This document shows, piece after piece, positions 33,604 to 43,435 of a DNA stretch of 64,000 bases; positions within the stretch are counted from its first letter, which is position 1, and each line of letters begins with the position of its first letter. The notes under the pieces are model-generated. The model was not told where the DNA came from, made no database searches, and saw only the letters and a list, made by a program, of their open reading frames with translations. This DNA comes from Bolinopsis microptera (taxonomy: Eukaryota; Ctenophora; Tentaculata; Lobata; Bolinopsidae), in NCBI RefSeq assembly GCF_026151205.1, contig NC_087084.1, positions 1,154,312 through 1,218,311 of the forward strand. Reading direction: 5' to 3'. The translations under genes and the position numbers were made by a program.

Positions 33604-35116
33604 ATAAACCAAATGCGAGTGTCATAGATTTCGAAATTAGGAGTATTCATTTATCAAAATTTACTTCAGAGGTTGAATCAGCGAATAAAGAAACGAAAAA
33701 GGGCTCTGATACAACCATATCCTGTGTTATCACTGGATTAACAGAAACAGCAACAGTGACCTGGCGAACTAGTACACTGCCGTTTTCTCAGAAAAGGCAG
33801 TAAGTCCATATTTGCCATTTCGAGATATTGCGACTTTTGCGTTTATGGTTTTTTCTCCGCTTACTTTTTGCGTAAGATCAAAAGTAAACACGTTGAGTTA
33901 TCAATAATTAGTCAAATTTTAATTTGTCAAAAAAATTAAAGCTTTGAGCCGTCCATAAGCTTAGATATAACCATTTTTATGCCAAATAATCGAGCTTATT
34001 TTTCATACTGGATGGACTTACTGCCTTTTCTGAGAAAACTTGGACTTACTTCCTTTTCTGAGAAAAATCTCTGTTCAATATTTTTCTGAGAAGGAAGTAA
34101 GTCCAAGCTTTTTACTAAATTTTTGAGGTTTGGATCTATGTATTTTGGATTATATTGTAAAATATAATCAATTAGGTAAATCTAAATTGCTCCATATCAT
34201 ATAATAAATGTTTTTGAATAGTAGTATGCCCTTATTTAGGCAAACTCGCCAATTTTGAAAGATTTCAGTGCATTAAATGATATCTTATCGATATTATGAT
34301 GAAAATGAACTTGATCTAAAAGATATACCTAAACTAAACATTCTCTGCGATTATAAGAGCTCAATAACTGCTCCAATGTTTATGTTTTGCAAATAAAATA
34401 CATCCGGCGTTTTTGAAAATCGGCCACCAAATTTTTTTTGAGGCCTAAATGAAAATTTTGATCACTTAAGTAAAGTTGAAATGTAATTATACATCGATTC
34501 TGAAAATTTCAAGCGAAAATATCAATCGGCAGTAAAGTTATGTTCTTTTTGGGAAATCGCTTTCTAAAATTCCGCTTTTAGCATGCTTTTATAGGAAGTA
34601 AGTCCAGCTACTTCTTCCTATCACAGATAATTTATCTCAGAAAAGGCAGTAAGTCCACGGAATTACTTCCTTATCTCAGAAGATTTTCAAGATTTTCTCA
34701 GAAAAGGCAGTAAGTCCGGACTTACGTCCTTCTCTCAGAAAATAATTGGCCAAAACCGAACATAATGTTTCTCAACTGGGACTTACTTCCTTAGAAATTG
34801 CATGCAACAATGTTTCTATACATTAATATGTAGCTCATGTTGTAGAGAATTTTCTACTGAAAATTTTGATACCAATATTGTCATATTTCGAAAAATTGGA
34901 CTTACTGCCTTTTCTGAGAAAACGGCAGTACAGGCCAAGTTTCAGGTGATAAGCTCACCCCTGTCCAAGGAAGCCATTCTGGAGGGACACAAACATCAAC
35001 TCTTGAAGTAGACGGAAGTCTTGTGAATGAAGATACTGCCTACACTTGCAGAGTCACTTCCGGATCTTTGCCCGATTCCAGTCACTCAGATACCACCGTT
35101 AATCTTAACGTTTATG
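33604..35116 (+). pseudogene. Ig-domain exon copy 14, interrupted by a transposon
   Basis: Exon halves 33604-33775 and 34927-35116 rejoin exactly at AGTAC when the 1151-bp element between them is removed. As it stands, the exon cannot encode an Ig domain. Flanking introns and splice sites are intact, so the exon could be skipped without a frame change. Confidence 0.88.
33776..34926. mobile_element. Non-autonomous TIR element with iterated motif
   Basis: 1151 bp. The left end ACTGCCGTTTTCTCAGAAAA is matched by its inverse at the right end (GAAAACGGC|AGTAC); AGTAC flanks both sides, with 2-5 bp ambiguity because the terminus overlaps it. The motif TTCTCAGAAAAGGCAGTAAG, or its CTTACTTCCTT variant, recurs at least eight times inside in both orientations (near 33787, 34018, 34050, 34088, 34590, 34634, 34697, 34715 and 34895). 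No transposase is encoded; the frame at 34802-35011 has no domain. Confidence 0.8.
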
Positions 35117-35213
35117 GTAAGTTTTTCAACGCTAACAGTTATCTTGCAATACAGTTTTTGATTCACTTCCAATTTCTATCTCTCCACCACATTTAAAATT
35201 CAATTCAAACCAG

Positions 35214-36027
35214 ATAAACCAAATGCGAGTGTCATAGATTTCGAAATTAGGAGTATTCATTTATCAAAATTTACTTCAGAGGTTAAATCAGCGAATAAAG
35301 AAACGAAAAAGGGCTCTGATACAACCATATCCTGTGTTATCACTGGATTGACAGAAACAGCAACAGTGACCTGGCGAACTAGTGCTGGGGAAGTTTCAGG
35401 TGATACGCTCGTTCCTGTCCAAGGAAGCCATTCTGGAGGGACACAAACATCAACTCTTGAAGTACACGGAAGTCTTGTGAATGAAGATACTGCCTACACT
35501 TGCAGAGTCACTAATTCCGGATCTTTGCCCGATTCCAGCCACTCAGATACCACCGTCAATCTTAACGTTTATGGTAAGTTTTTCAACGCTAACAGTTATC
35601 TTGCAATACAGTTTTTTATTCACTTCCAATTTCTATCTCTCCACCACATTTAAAATTCAATTCAAACCAGATAAACCAAATGCGAGTGTCATAGATTTCG
35701 AAATTAGGAGTACTTATTTATCAAAATTTACTTCAGAGGTTGAATCAGCGAATAAAGAAACGAAAAAGGGCTCTGATACAACCATATCCTGTGTTATCAC
35801 TGGATTGACAGAAACAGCAACAGTGACCTGGCGAACTAGTACAGGCGAAGTTTCAGGTGATAAGCTCACCCCTGTCCAAGGAAGCCATTCTGGAGGGACA
35901 CAAACATCAACTCTTGAAGTAGACGGAAGTCTTGTGAATGAAGATACTGCCTACACTTGCAGAGTCACTTCCGGATCTTTTTCCGATTCCAGTCACTCAG
36001 ATACCACCGTTAATCTTAACGTTTATG
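35214..36027 (+). CDS. Ig-domain exons, copies 15-16 (diverged)
   Basis: Exons 35214-35573 (120 codons, an extra Asn in CRVTNSGS) and 35671-36027. Copy 15 has AGEVSGDTLVPVQ, LEVHGS and a VKSAN variant; copy 16 has TGEVSGDK and SGSFSDS. Both keep the Ig cysteines, tryptophan and phase 1-1 splice sites. The greater divergence fits their position near the array edge. Confidence 0.85.
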
Positions 36028-36124
36028 GTAAGTTTTTCAACGCTAACAGTTATCTTGCAATACAGTTTTTGATTCACTTCCAATTTCTATCTCTCCACCA
36101 CATTTAAAATTCAATTCAAACCAG

Positions 36125-36481
36125 ATAAACCAAATGCAAGTGTCATAGATTTCAAAATTAGGAGTATTCATTTATCAAAATTTACTTCAGAGGTTGAATC
36201 AGCGAATAAAGAAACGAAAAAGGGCTCTGATACAACCATATCCTGTGTTATCACTGGATTGACAGAAACAGCAACAGTGACCTGGCGAACTAGTACTGGC
36301 CAAGTTTCAGGTGATAAGCTCACTCCTGTCCAAGGAAGCCATTCTGGAGGGACACAAACATCAACTCTTGAAGTAGACGGAAGTCTTGTGAATGAAGATA
36401 CTGCCTACACTTGCAGAGTCACTTCCGGATCTTTGCCCGATTCCAGTCACTCAGATACCACCGTTAATCTTAACGTTTATG
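36125..36481 (+). CDS. Ig-domain exon copy 17 (last)
   Basis: 119 codons, phase 1-1, with DFKIRS where other copies have DFEIRS. The donor TTTATG|GTAAG is intact, but its intron runs after only 30 bp into LINE sequence (from 36512), and the next plausible acceptor is at 36946, before the domain copy 2. Confidence 0.85.
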
Positions 36482-36511
36482 GTAAGTTTTTCAACGCTAA
36501 CAGTTATCTTG

Positions 36512-36706
36512 CCTGGCCGTTGTCATTTGATGAAACGTGAAGGGAATGCTTACCAATAACACCGGACCAAGCTGAGTTATCTTGGCCAATGCGAGCATTT
36601 AGATCTCCAAGTAAAAACTTCACGTCATGAGCTGGTTGTTCATCAAATGCCCCAGATAGCTGCTGATAAAGCCTGCATAATTGTTTTACGTGCCTATGAA
36701 CGTTAC
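36512..36706 (-). pseudogene. RTE-like LINE, N-proximal endonuclease fragment
   Basis: On the minus strand: VKFLLGDLNARIGQDNSAW, SGVIGKHSL and SNDNGQ, the central catalytic strand of the endonuclease (GDLNARIG). The last codon abuts the Ig array. Without the array, the frame continues as NGQAGLRLLDFC into 27631. The 5' end is truncated near 36706, as is usual for LINE copies. Confidence 0.85.
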
Positions 36707-36946
36707 GTGTAATACTCGATGTATTTCTAAATACAATTTTCACCATGGTTTTTACATAATTATATTGTTAGCAGTCAAATAATATTTTTAAATAATATTT
36801 GTAGTCGATTGAACTATGAAATGGACAATCGATCTTATATCTTTATATATTCATAAAACAACAATCGTCGAGTAATTTCTATAATTAATAATATTTTACT
36901 CGTGATATTGTTATCTACCAGCTGATGTACAGTAATCGACTTTAAG
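36707..36946 (+). repeat. Duplicated intron segment before domain copy 2
   Basis: 36707-36741 (TGTAATACTCGATGTATTTC ...) repeats the sequence after copy 2 (37441-37474). From CACCATGGTTTTTAC the rest matches the intron before copy 1 (12085-12291). This is the junction of a tandem duplication whose unit was intron, domain exon and following intron. Confidence 0.75.
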
Positions 36947-37408
36947 ATAATAACGTGGTTATAACAACAGGCTGGGTAGCAAAACAACGTGGGGTTGATA
37001 TAGACTTCAATCTGGAGCAGTATTCTCTTGAAATAAAGACTGATAGCACGCTAGGGAGTGAAGATTTAGTGTGGGTGTTGTTCTTCACTTCACAGAGAGA
37101 CTATGTAGGAGGACTCAACCTCCACTTCACCTCCTCTCCTAAGTACTATATCCGGGATTGCAGATCGAATTGGGCTTACATCCCTACTGACCTACCTACT
37201 GCAACAGACAAGGTATGGAGGGTAACGTTAACTAGAACCTCAGGTATCAGACTAGTTGTACACTGTAACGGGGTGAAGGTGATCAACACCCCGATATCAG
37301 GCTCAACGTGTGGTCAGAGTAACTGGAGCACTAGCTGGAGCAGGGACATAGCTAAGATACAGTTTTCTTCCAAAGACACTGCGACTGATTTCTACAGACC
37401 TCTAACAG
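36947..37408 (+). CDS. Unrecognised extracellular-domain exon, copy 2 (intact)
   Basis: 154 codons, entered in phase 1 from the acceptor CTTTAAG| at 36946 and left in phase 1 at AACAG|GTAACT. The domain starts DNNVVITTGWVAKQ and contains SLEIKTDSTLGSED and RVTLTRTSGIRLVVHC, with a possible disulphide pair C(VVHC)-C(GSTC). No frameshift, unlike copy 1. I cannot name the family. It sits between Ig and CCP exons, so an extracellular lectin-like or adhesion role is plausible but not shown. Confidence 0.7.
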
Positions 37409-37553
37409 GTAACTGGGTAATTCAAGATCTTAAACGTGACGTGTAATACTCGATGTATTTCTAAATACAATTTGTTTTATGGTATAATTGAGCCCATTAT
37501 AAAATATGTGAACTATCAAACTTATTTTAATTATCAAGGGCAATATTTGTCAG

Positions 37554-37739
37554 AATGTACTAAACTGAAGGCTGAGTGGACAAGTACGATTGAGACAGCA
37601 GCCCACTTTCCAGTAGACCCAGGAACTGTCTTGGAAGTGACCTGTTCTGACCCAGGAGCTCTCAACAAAGGGAGCAATAAAGTGACTTGCACAGGGACAG
37701 AATTCACCTTCTCAAAAGAGCCTTATTGCTTCAGCCTAG
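37554..37739 (+). CDS. Sushi (CCP) domain exon
   Basis: 62 codons, phase 1-1, acceptor TTTGTCAG| and donor AGCCTAG|GTAAAT. Four cysteines in CCP spacing: ECTKLKAEW, LEVTCSDPG, NKVTCTGTEF and KEPYCFSL, with the aromatic residue before the last cysteine typical of sushi modules. Such domains mediate protein binding in complement-type and adhesion receptors. It is the last recognisable exon of the receptor gene in the window; a membrane span was not found downstream. Confidence 0.7.
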
Positions 37740-38090
37740 GTAAATCATTATAATAATATTTGTTATGCACATAATCTGGTTAAATAACTGACTTGAGAAC
37801 TGACTTTTTGGAAGGTGGATGCATAAAAACAGGTCAACACTTCAAAATGTCCCCAATCAACGAATCTATTATTATCTAGTGGCCGGGATAAAATCTAATT
37901 GCCCAACTTGACCCTACCATGTCCTTTATTGACGATGTCAGTCAATTCTTCGCAGCTCGGCGAGGCCCAGTAGCAAATTATTGGATGCGAGGCGCGGCCC
38001 AGTAACGCATCACGCTACAAACCATATCCAAAATGACCCCTGTCCATATTTACCCCACCCTACATACATGCTACATGAAGAGGTTTCCTC
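37740..38090. other. Intron or intergenic sequence
   Basis: No gene or named repeat is seen. Two GAGGC(G)CGGCCCAGTA-like strings (about 37960 and 37992) form a small imperfect duplication. Confidence 0.35.
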
Positions 38091-38375
38091 CTAGTCGTTG
38101 GAGTGGCCTGCTTCACACAAATCTCTTCTACGGCGTAAGCGTAACATGTTCCTCCATCCCACTCGTTTTAGAGCTAACTGTTTTACTGCGTCTCTGCTGA
38201 TGTTATCGACACCTGTAAAGTCAGCCGCATCCTCGAGTACACAGGCCATCCAGCCTTTGCAGGGTCGTCCTCTCAGTCTCTTTCCATAGTTTGGACTTGG
38301 TTTCCAATCCAGTAAAAAATTGAGAAACCGTCTCTCTGGCATGCTGACAACTTGTCCGTACCCCACCTTACCCAT
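38091..38375 (-). pseudogene. Truncated RTE-like LINE, C-terminus only
   Basis: 94 codons ending DLCEAGHSND, matching the last ~90 residues of the element at 12850 (IGAGHSND; shared RGRP, LEDAA and FTG blocks). Divergence is clear, so it is a different subfamily or an older copy. It is 5' truncated near 38375. Confidence 0.8.
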
Positions 38376-40392
38376 CTGTTAACTTAGATATCAATTAAAA
38401 CAAGAAAACATGACAACTACATATCTGCCAAATATCTTTATTTGAAATGTATACACCCTTTTGAATATCTCTTTTGCAAGCTTCAAGCATAATTTCTAAA
38501 TTTCGGCCGGCAATATCTGTAGATAACACTCTAAATAATTATAATTCAGGTTAGTAACTTAATAATGAAGCAGGAATTTCTACACGAGAAAGCGACGCAA
38601 TGAACGATGAACCATTCACCATAAGCTATATAAAATAATGCTTTTGTTTGTTCTCAATAAGTGAAATCATCGTCAATAATATTAGCACGTACATATTCAA
38701 CATAACATATTGTAAATTTGGTCTCCTAAAACCTCATGCTCGATTAAAATCGTTTTACTGCTGATAATACTGTAGGCAAATTATATTAATGAATCCAGTT
38801 CTAATTTCAGAGCAACGAGGCATAAAAAGAACAGAGGACCGTTCAAATAGGATCCTTCTCAATCTGTCCCATGAATTAGTTTCTTCAAGGTTATATTACA
38901 TTTTTATTACAGTTCCATCCTTAGCACCATTCTTTTAGATGATAAAATTGATAGAAAATGTTATTATTTCTAGTACTGCACTATCCTCAAACACTGTTAT
39001 CTAGTCATTGTCATAATGGGGTGTCGAAATACTATGGCTTTAACTTGAGCTACATCCATGGCGATTTTAAAATCTCTCACTTTCAGCTTCAGAATGAAAT
39101 ACTCTGATCATCTCTACTCAACCGCGTAACAAAGTTTAATTAATGACAGTATATATTATAATGTACAGGGAGTGAGGGAGTGCTGACTTATATTTTGATA
39201 TTTAATTTAAATATTCTTTCAGTAAGTTATTTATTCTTACTGAATGGTATTTTTTAATAGGCGAGGTGGTAACTGCCAGAATTGGAAAAAAATTAATCGT
39301 TAATGATTTCTAATCCCCAGGAAGGTTCCTGAGGACACTGGAACAAATATCGTAGAGTTGACTTGTCAGCAGCCGTAGGGAGGAGAGGGAGAGGAGGGGA
39401 AGGATCTAAATGCACGGAGCACATGATCAGCCTAATCAGTTAAACAAAAATTTCAATTTTATGCCATTTATTACAGAGTAAACAAGTTTACAATAAATCA
39501 ATTTGATATTTAAAGGAATCCTAATTCAATGTGCAGTATGGTTATAACTCTTTGAATAGATTAGGTATAGGTAGGTGGGGCAAAGGAGTGTGCGTGCTGT
39601 TCGATATTGCTCACACCAAACGGCAACCTAATAAATGTTTTGTATGGACACTGGTCTCCATCACGATACAAAATTAGGATTGTAGAATTTATTATATAAC
39701 TATTAGTGCAGTGGAGGTAGCGGTGTGGTGCATTAATAGAGTGACAGCCCACTGATTTAGAGTTTTTTTTTAGTGAGCATAATGGGTATACCTGAAGGCT
39801 TCAGTATGGCAACTTTAAATTGGTTCTTTTAATCATCCATTAAATATCAGTTTAAAAGTATATAAATCTGGAATCTGTTCACACTGTGAACCAGTCCTAT
39901 ATTGGCTGTTCATTTGACAGAGTTACTGGCTGGCACTCCCATCATCTTCTCACTCACCATCACTGCCCAATCAAATTTATGCAATCAAAATCACTATACA
40001 CCCATAATCATATGATCAAAACACAAAGCTTTGAAATATACTTTTTTCTGTTTGAGATTTGAATAACGTTACTGTAATGTTCCAAATTATATTTTAAATG
40101 TTCAAATGTTATATAAATTTCAAAAATCCTCCTAGATTAAATATTAAAAACGTCTCAATAATGGAAATAGTCATACAATTAAAAAATTTACAAATTCTTA
40201 ATATCTACCTAAGAGAAAAATACCTACCTAAGTCAATGTCTACCTGTAATACACTAAATATCAGGTTAAATATATAGGTGGTGGAGTCAGCACACATTTA
40301 CCAAAATTAAAATTTCTTAATAGGAGGAACCTGTGGGCCGATAACACTGAATTAAATTTGTTGAAGGAGATTGTTTTAAAATGATAGCTGCA
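38376..40392. other. AT-rich non-coding stretch
   Basis: No gene with a recognisable domain. One candidate terminal exon (38811-38938) is listed separately. A frame at 39561-39752 on the minus strand is unsupported. Confidence 0.4.
38811..38938 (+). CDS. Candidate terminal exon (weak)
   Basis: After the acceptor CTAATTTCAG|, phase 1 gives EQRGIKRTEDRSNRIL... for 42 codons to TAG. Two further sites, at 41564-41595 and 42647-42732, share TTTCAG|AGCAAC and the same phase, so each would begin Glu-Gln. They could be alternative tails of the upstream receptor gene. No transcript evidence. Confidence 0.2.
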
Positions 40393-41113
40393 TTATGTCC
40401 ATACTGAATCATTATAAGCATGTTGCAGCTTTAGAAGCGCCTTTTTCAGGCGACTTTTAGCAAGGCTAATCTTGTAGGAGTAGTCAAAAAGCTTAAGTTT
40501 AGGTGCAATTGTGCTTCAAATTTTGGTGGATCTTGATATAAAGTCATTAGATGGGAGTTGTGAAATGAGAGTGGTTTCCTTTCTAGAAGATGGCTGATAA
40601 TTCTGTTGCAGTGATGCTGGGCACCTTAGTTTTAGTATTTTAAAAGCTTCCATAAATGTTTGATATGTATATACATTTTAAAAAGCCAGGATGATTTATT
40701 GCTTGAAAAGTGGTTTACAGTGCTCTAGTTGGAAGAATGTATGGTCAAGTGCCTGGTTGTCAAACTCTCTTGTTCTTGCACATGTTAGGAACTTGTTTAC
40801 GTATGCCTCTTCATCACCAAAGAGGACCCGTATGCAGTGCTTCTGAGACAGCCAGATACTTGCTATCCTAAAGAGTGCTGCATCACCCCAAACTGAGATA
40901 CAATATGTAAGGTGGGATTCAAATAGTGTGTGGTAGAGGTCTTTATGGAGTTCCTTCGGTACGGAGTCCCTAATTCTATTTAAGGTGGCAGAGGCATAGT
41001 TTAACTTTCGTTTAAGTGCTGTTATATGAGGCCCCCAGGAAAGCTGTTCGTCAATAACAACTCCAAAAAACTTTGTTGCTTTACATTTAAACTTTCCTGT
41101 AATTTTGATCCTT
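40393..41113 (-). pseudogene. LINE reverse transcriptase C-terminal fragment
   Basis: Minus-strand translation from 41110 is open for about 125 codons: FFGVVIDEQLSWGPHITALK, LNRIRDSVPKELHKDLYHTL and FESHLTYCISVWG, the thumb region of CR1/Rex-type LINE polymerases. After a stop, a second open stretch resumes (VYTYQTFMEAFKILKLRC ... NDFISRSTKI) and ends at 40393 after one more in-frame stop. There is no start codon, as it is a 5'-truncated copy. Confidence 0.75.
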
Positions 41114-42146
41114 CAAGCACCGAACATGAACATTTAGGGTTCGACCTTAAACTGTTGGTACCACATCATAGAACAGTAGAACCACCCATCTAACATCTGA
41201 ATGTGTGTCTCACATCAATGAAATTAATTTCGTATCTTTAAATAATGCTGCTCAGAATTTGTGTTACAAAACACTGGGTTTCAACTTTGAGTAGTAGTAC
41301 ATAAACAATCCACACCATGGTACACTACCACCCCAATGCCATGCAGTTAGCCTCCCTATCCGACCTCCCGCCTGTAGATGGAAATAAACGCATTAAAAAA
41401 GGTGCAAGTTAAAGAGTCTCTGAAGTGAACCAAACTTGACTGAGTTGAAGTTTTATCACGTATTGGACATATATTAAACAAATGATAACATCAAATATGG
41501 TAAAGGTCTCTGATGAACTTTTAATTTTTTATGTTAATGAGTTGTTCTATTGTTTAATTTCAGAGCAACAAGGTCGGCAAGGAAAACAGCCCTAGCTTAC
41601 AGAGTATCTGCAAAGTTTAAATGTAAGTTTGAAACAATATTTTTAACAACAGACCACCAATAAAATGCTATTTATAAATGTGTTTTGTAATCAGACCAAT
41701 TTTATAAGTAACTGAAATAATTATTTCAGCGATTGGTGAACGACAGTCAGCGAAAAGTTTGACAGCGATTAAAAACTCAAACCAACGCCAACACGACTTT
41801 AAAGTTATGAATTAAGATAATAATTTTTTAATAAAATAACTATTTTAATGGTAGCTATATTTGAAAAAGGTTATGTATTTAGGTTATTAGTGTGGTTTAC
41901 TTGTGAGTTCTAAGTTAGTGACGTTATTTCAATCCCTCAGGGCTGCTCTTCAAGAGCGAACATCGACTTCACAATCACTCGGAAAACCCTCATCTCGCAG
42001 ATAAGCTTTGGAGCTTTCTGTCTCATCAATGTGAGTTTTGGATCGTAGTGTAAATGAGGAAGTATAATTTTAATCGCTAAATGATATACAAATATTAATA
42101 GCATGAACTCGTGAATTAATTAACTTTGATACATCCCATTATATAA
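41114..42146. other. Non-coding stretch
   Basis: No gene is seen. It contains the short AGCAAC acceptor-like site at 41561 with a donor-like GTAAGT near 41620. Confidence 0.35.
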
Positions 42147-42542
42147 CTTATCGGTCATAATTATAACGGACATTACTTTCACGCTAAAGACCTTAGCGTG
42201 AATAATTATGTCTGAGAAAATAATGTCTGTGGTATTAAGGTCCGTGAATAATAAAGTCCGGTAATTATTTCCATTGACTTTTGTGTTTGTGTCCCTACAT
42301 AGTACATATGTGTAGATATGTGTATAGCCAATTACTATATTAGCTTATTAGTATGCGAGGGCAAATATGATCACTCCTCCATCACATTCTAGAGTTCAAA
42401 AAAAGAGTAAAATTCTTATCAAAAGATCACCAAAAATTGTCCAATATTTTGGAAATTTTCGCGCGGTCAAGAGCGTGAATAATTATGTCGGTGAAAAATT
42501 TGGTCCGTGAAAAAGTTGTCCGTGATAATTATGACCGATAAG
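42147..42542. mobile_element. Small TIR element (MITE) with internal repeats
   Basis: Left end CTTATCGGTCATAATTATAA is matched by its inverse at the right end (TAATTATGACCGATAAG). Inside, AATAATTATGTC and GTCCGTGA-like strings recur several times in both orientations. 396 bp, non-coding. No clear target duplication. Confidence 0.7.
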
Positions 42543-42649
42543 GTATGTTTTAACGAGAGCCATTGGTGATTGCACACGGAATTAATATCATTCTCAACGA
42601 TTAGAAATATGCGGTCCATGTAATTAATTACATTTAAATATTTCAGAGC

Positions 42650-43080
42650 AACACGTATCTCGCATCCCAGAACATCCCAGAAATAACCTCACATCCCAGA
42701 AGAAACCTAACTACATCCTAGATGTAACCTAGTACATCCCAGAAGGAACCTAAAAACATCCTAGGAGGAACCCAACATAACTGAAGGAACTTACCAACAT
42801 CCCAGACGAAACCTCACAACATCCCAAAAGGAACCTAGCTACATCGCAGAAGGAACCTAACAACATCACAGAAAGGACCTGACAACATCTTAGAACTTTA
42901 GAAGGAACCTAACATCCCATAAGGAACCTAACAACATCCCAGAAGGAACCCAACATCCCAGAAGTTACCTGACAATTATATCTTAAAAGGAACCTAACAT
43001 CCCAGAAGGAACTTAACATTAACAACGTCCCAGAAGGCACCTCACAGCATGATCCCAGAAGGAACCTAACAACAATACAT
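42650..43080 (+). repeat. Degenerate minisatellite (ACATCCCAGAAGGAACCTAAC)n
   Basis: About 18 irregular copies of a 19-26-bp unit with substitutions and length changes (CCTAACAACATCCCAGAAGG in the clearest ones). The variable unit length rules out a maintained protein repeat. Confidence 0.75.
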
Positions 43081-43435
43081 CAAATAAAGAACTGTGAACA
43101 CTAGCATGCTATTAATTTAACGCGAACGTAGCAGAACGTATTTCTATGCAATCAATTTTATCAATGTGCTCCTAATTTTATGTATTAGACATGAGATTTG
43201 ACAGTAAAGATATATTTAGAAGTACAACTGCTATGAGTATGATGCCGTTTTGACTTTCATTTTCAAGCTCTCAAAAAAACCTTTTATAGTATATTGTCCG
43301 GTTCTTTTTCCTTTATTTTTTATGTCAGATAAGCTTTCTGTGTAAATTAGATTAAGCATCAACAAAAATACATTTTAATACTTTCTCGATTTAAATTTGA
43401 TTAGATCAATGTAGACAACTTGCAGTTCATTTCTT

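Larger units (their letters stand above)
27632..36511 (+). repeat. Tandem array of 17 Ig-domain exon cassettes (454-bp unit)
   Basis: Each unit is a 357-bp exon plus a ~97-bp intron (GTAAGTTTTTC ... CAATTCAAACCAG). Exons start at 27704, 28158, 28612, 29066, 29520, 29974, 30428, 30881, 31335, 31789, 32243, 32696, 33150, 33604 (split), 35214, 35671 and 36125. Middle copies are identical or nearly so, introns included; end copies (1, 3, 13, 15, 16, 17) carry most differences, as expected from unequal exchange. The array begins (CTTGCAATACAG) and ends (GTTATCTTG) at the same point of the intron, and both borders are LINE endonuclease sequence. Confidence 0.93.
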
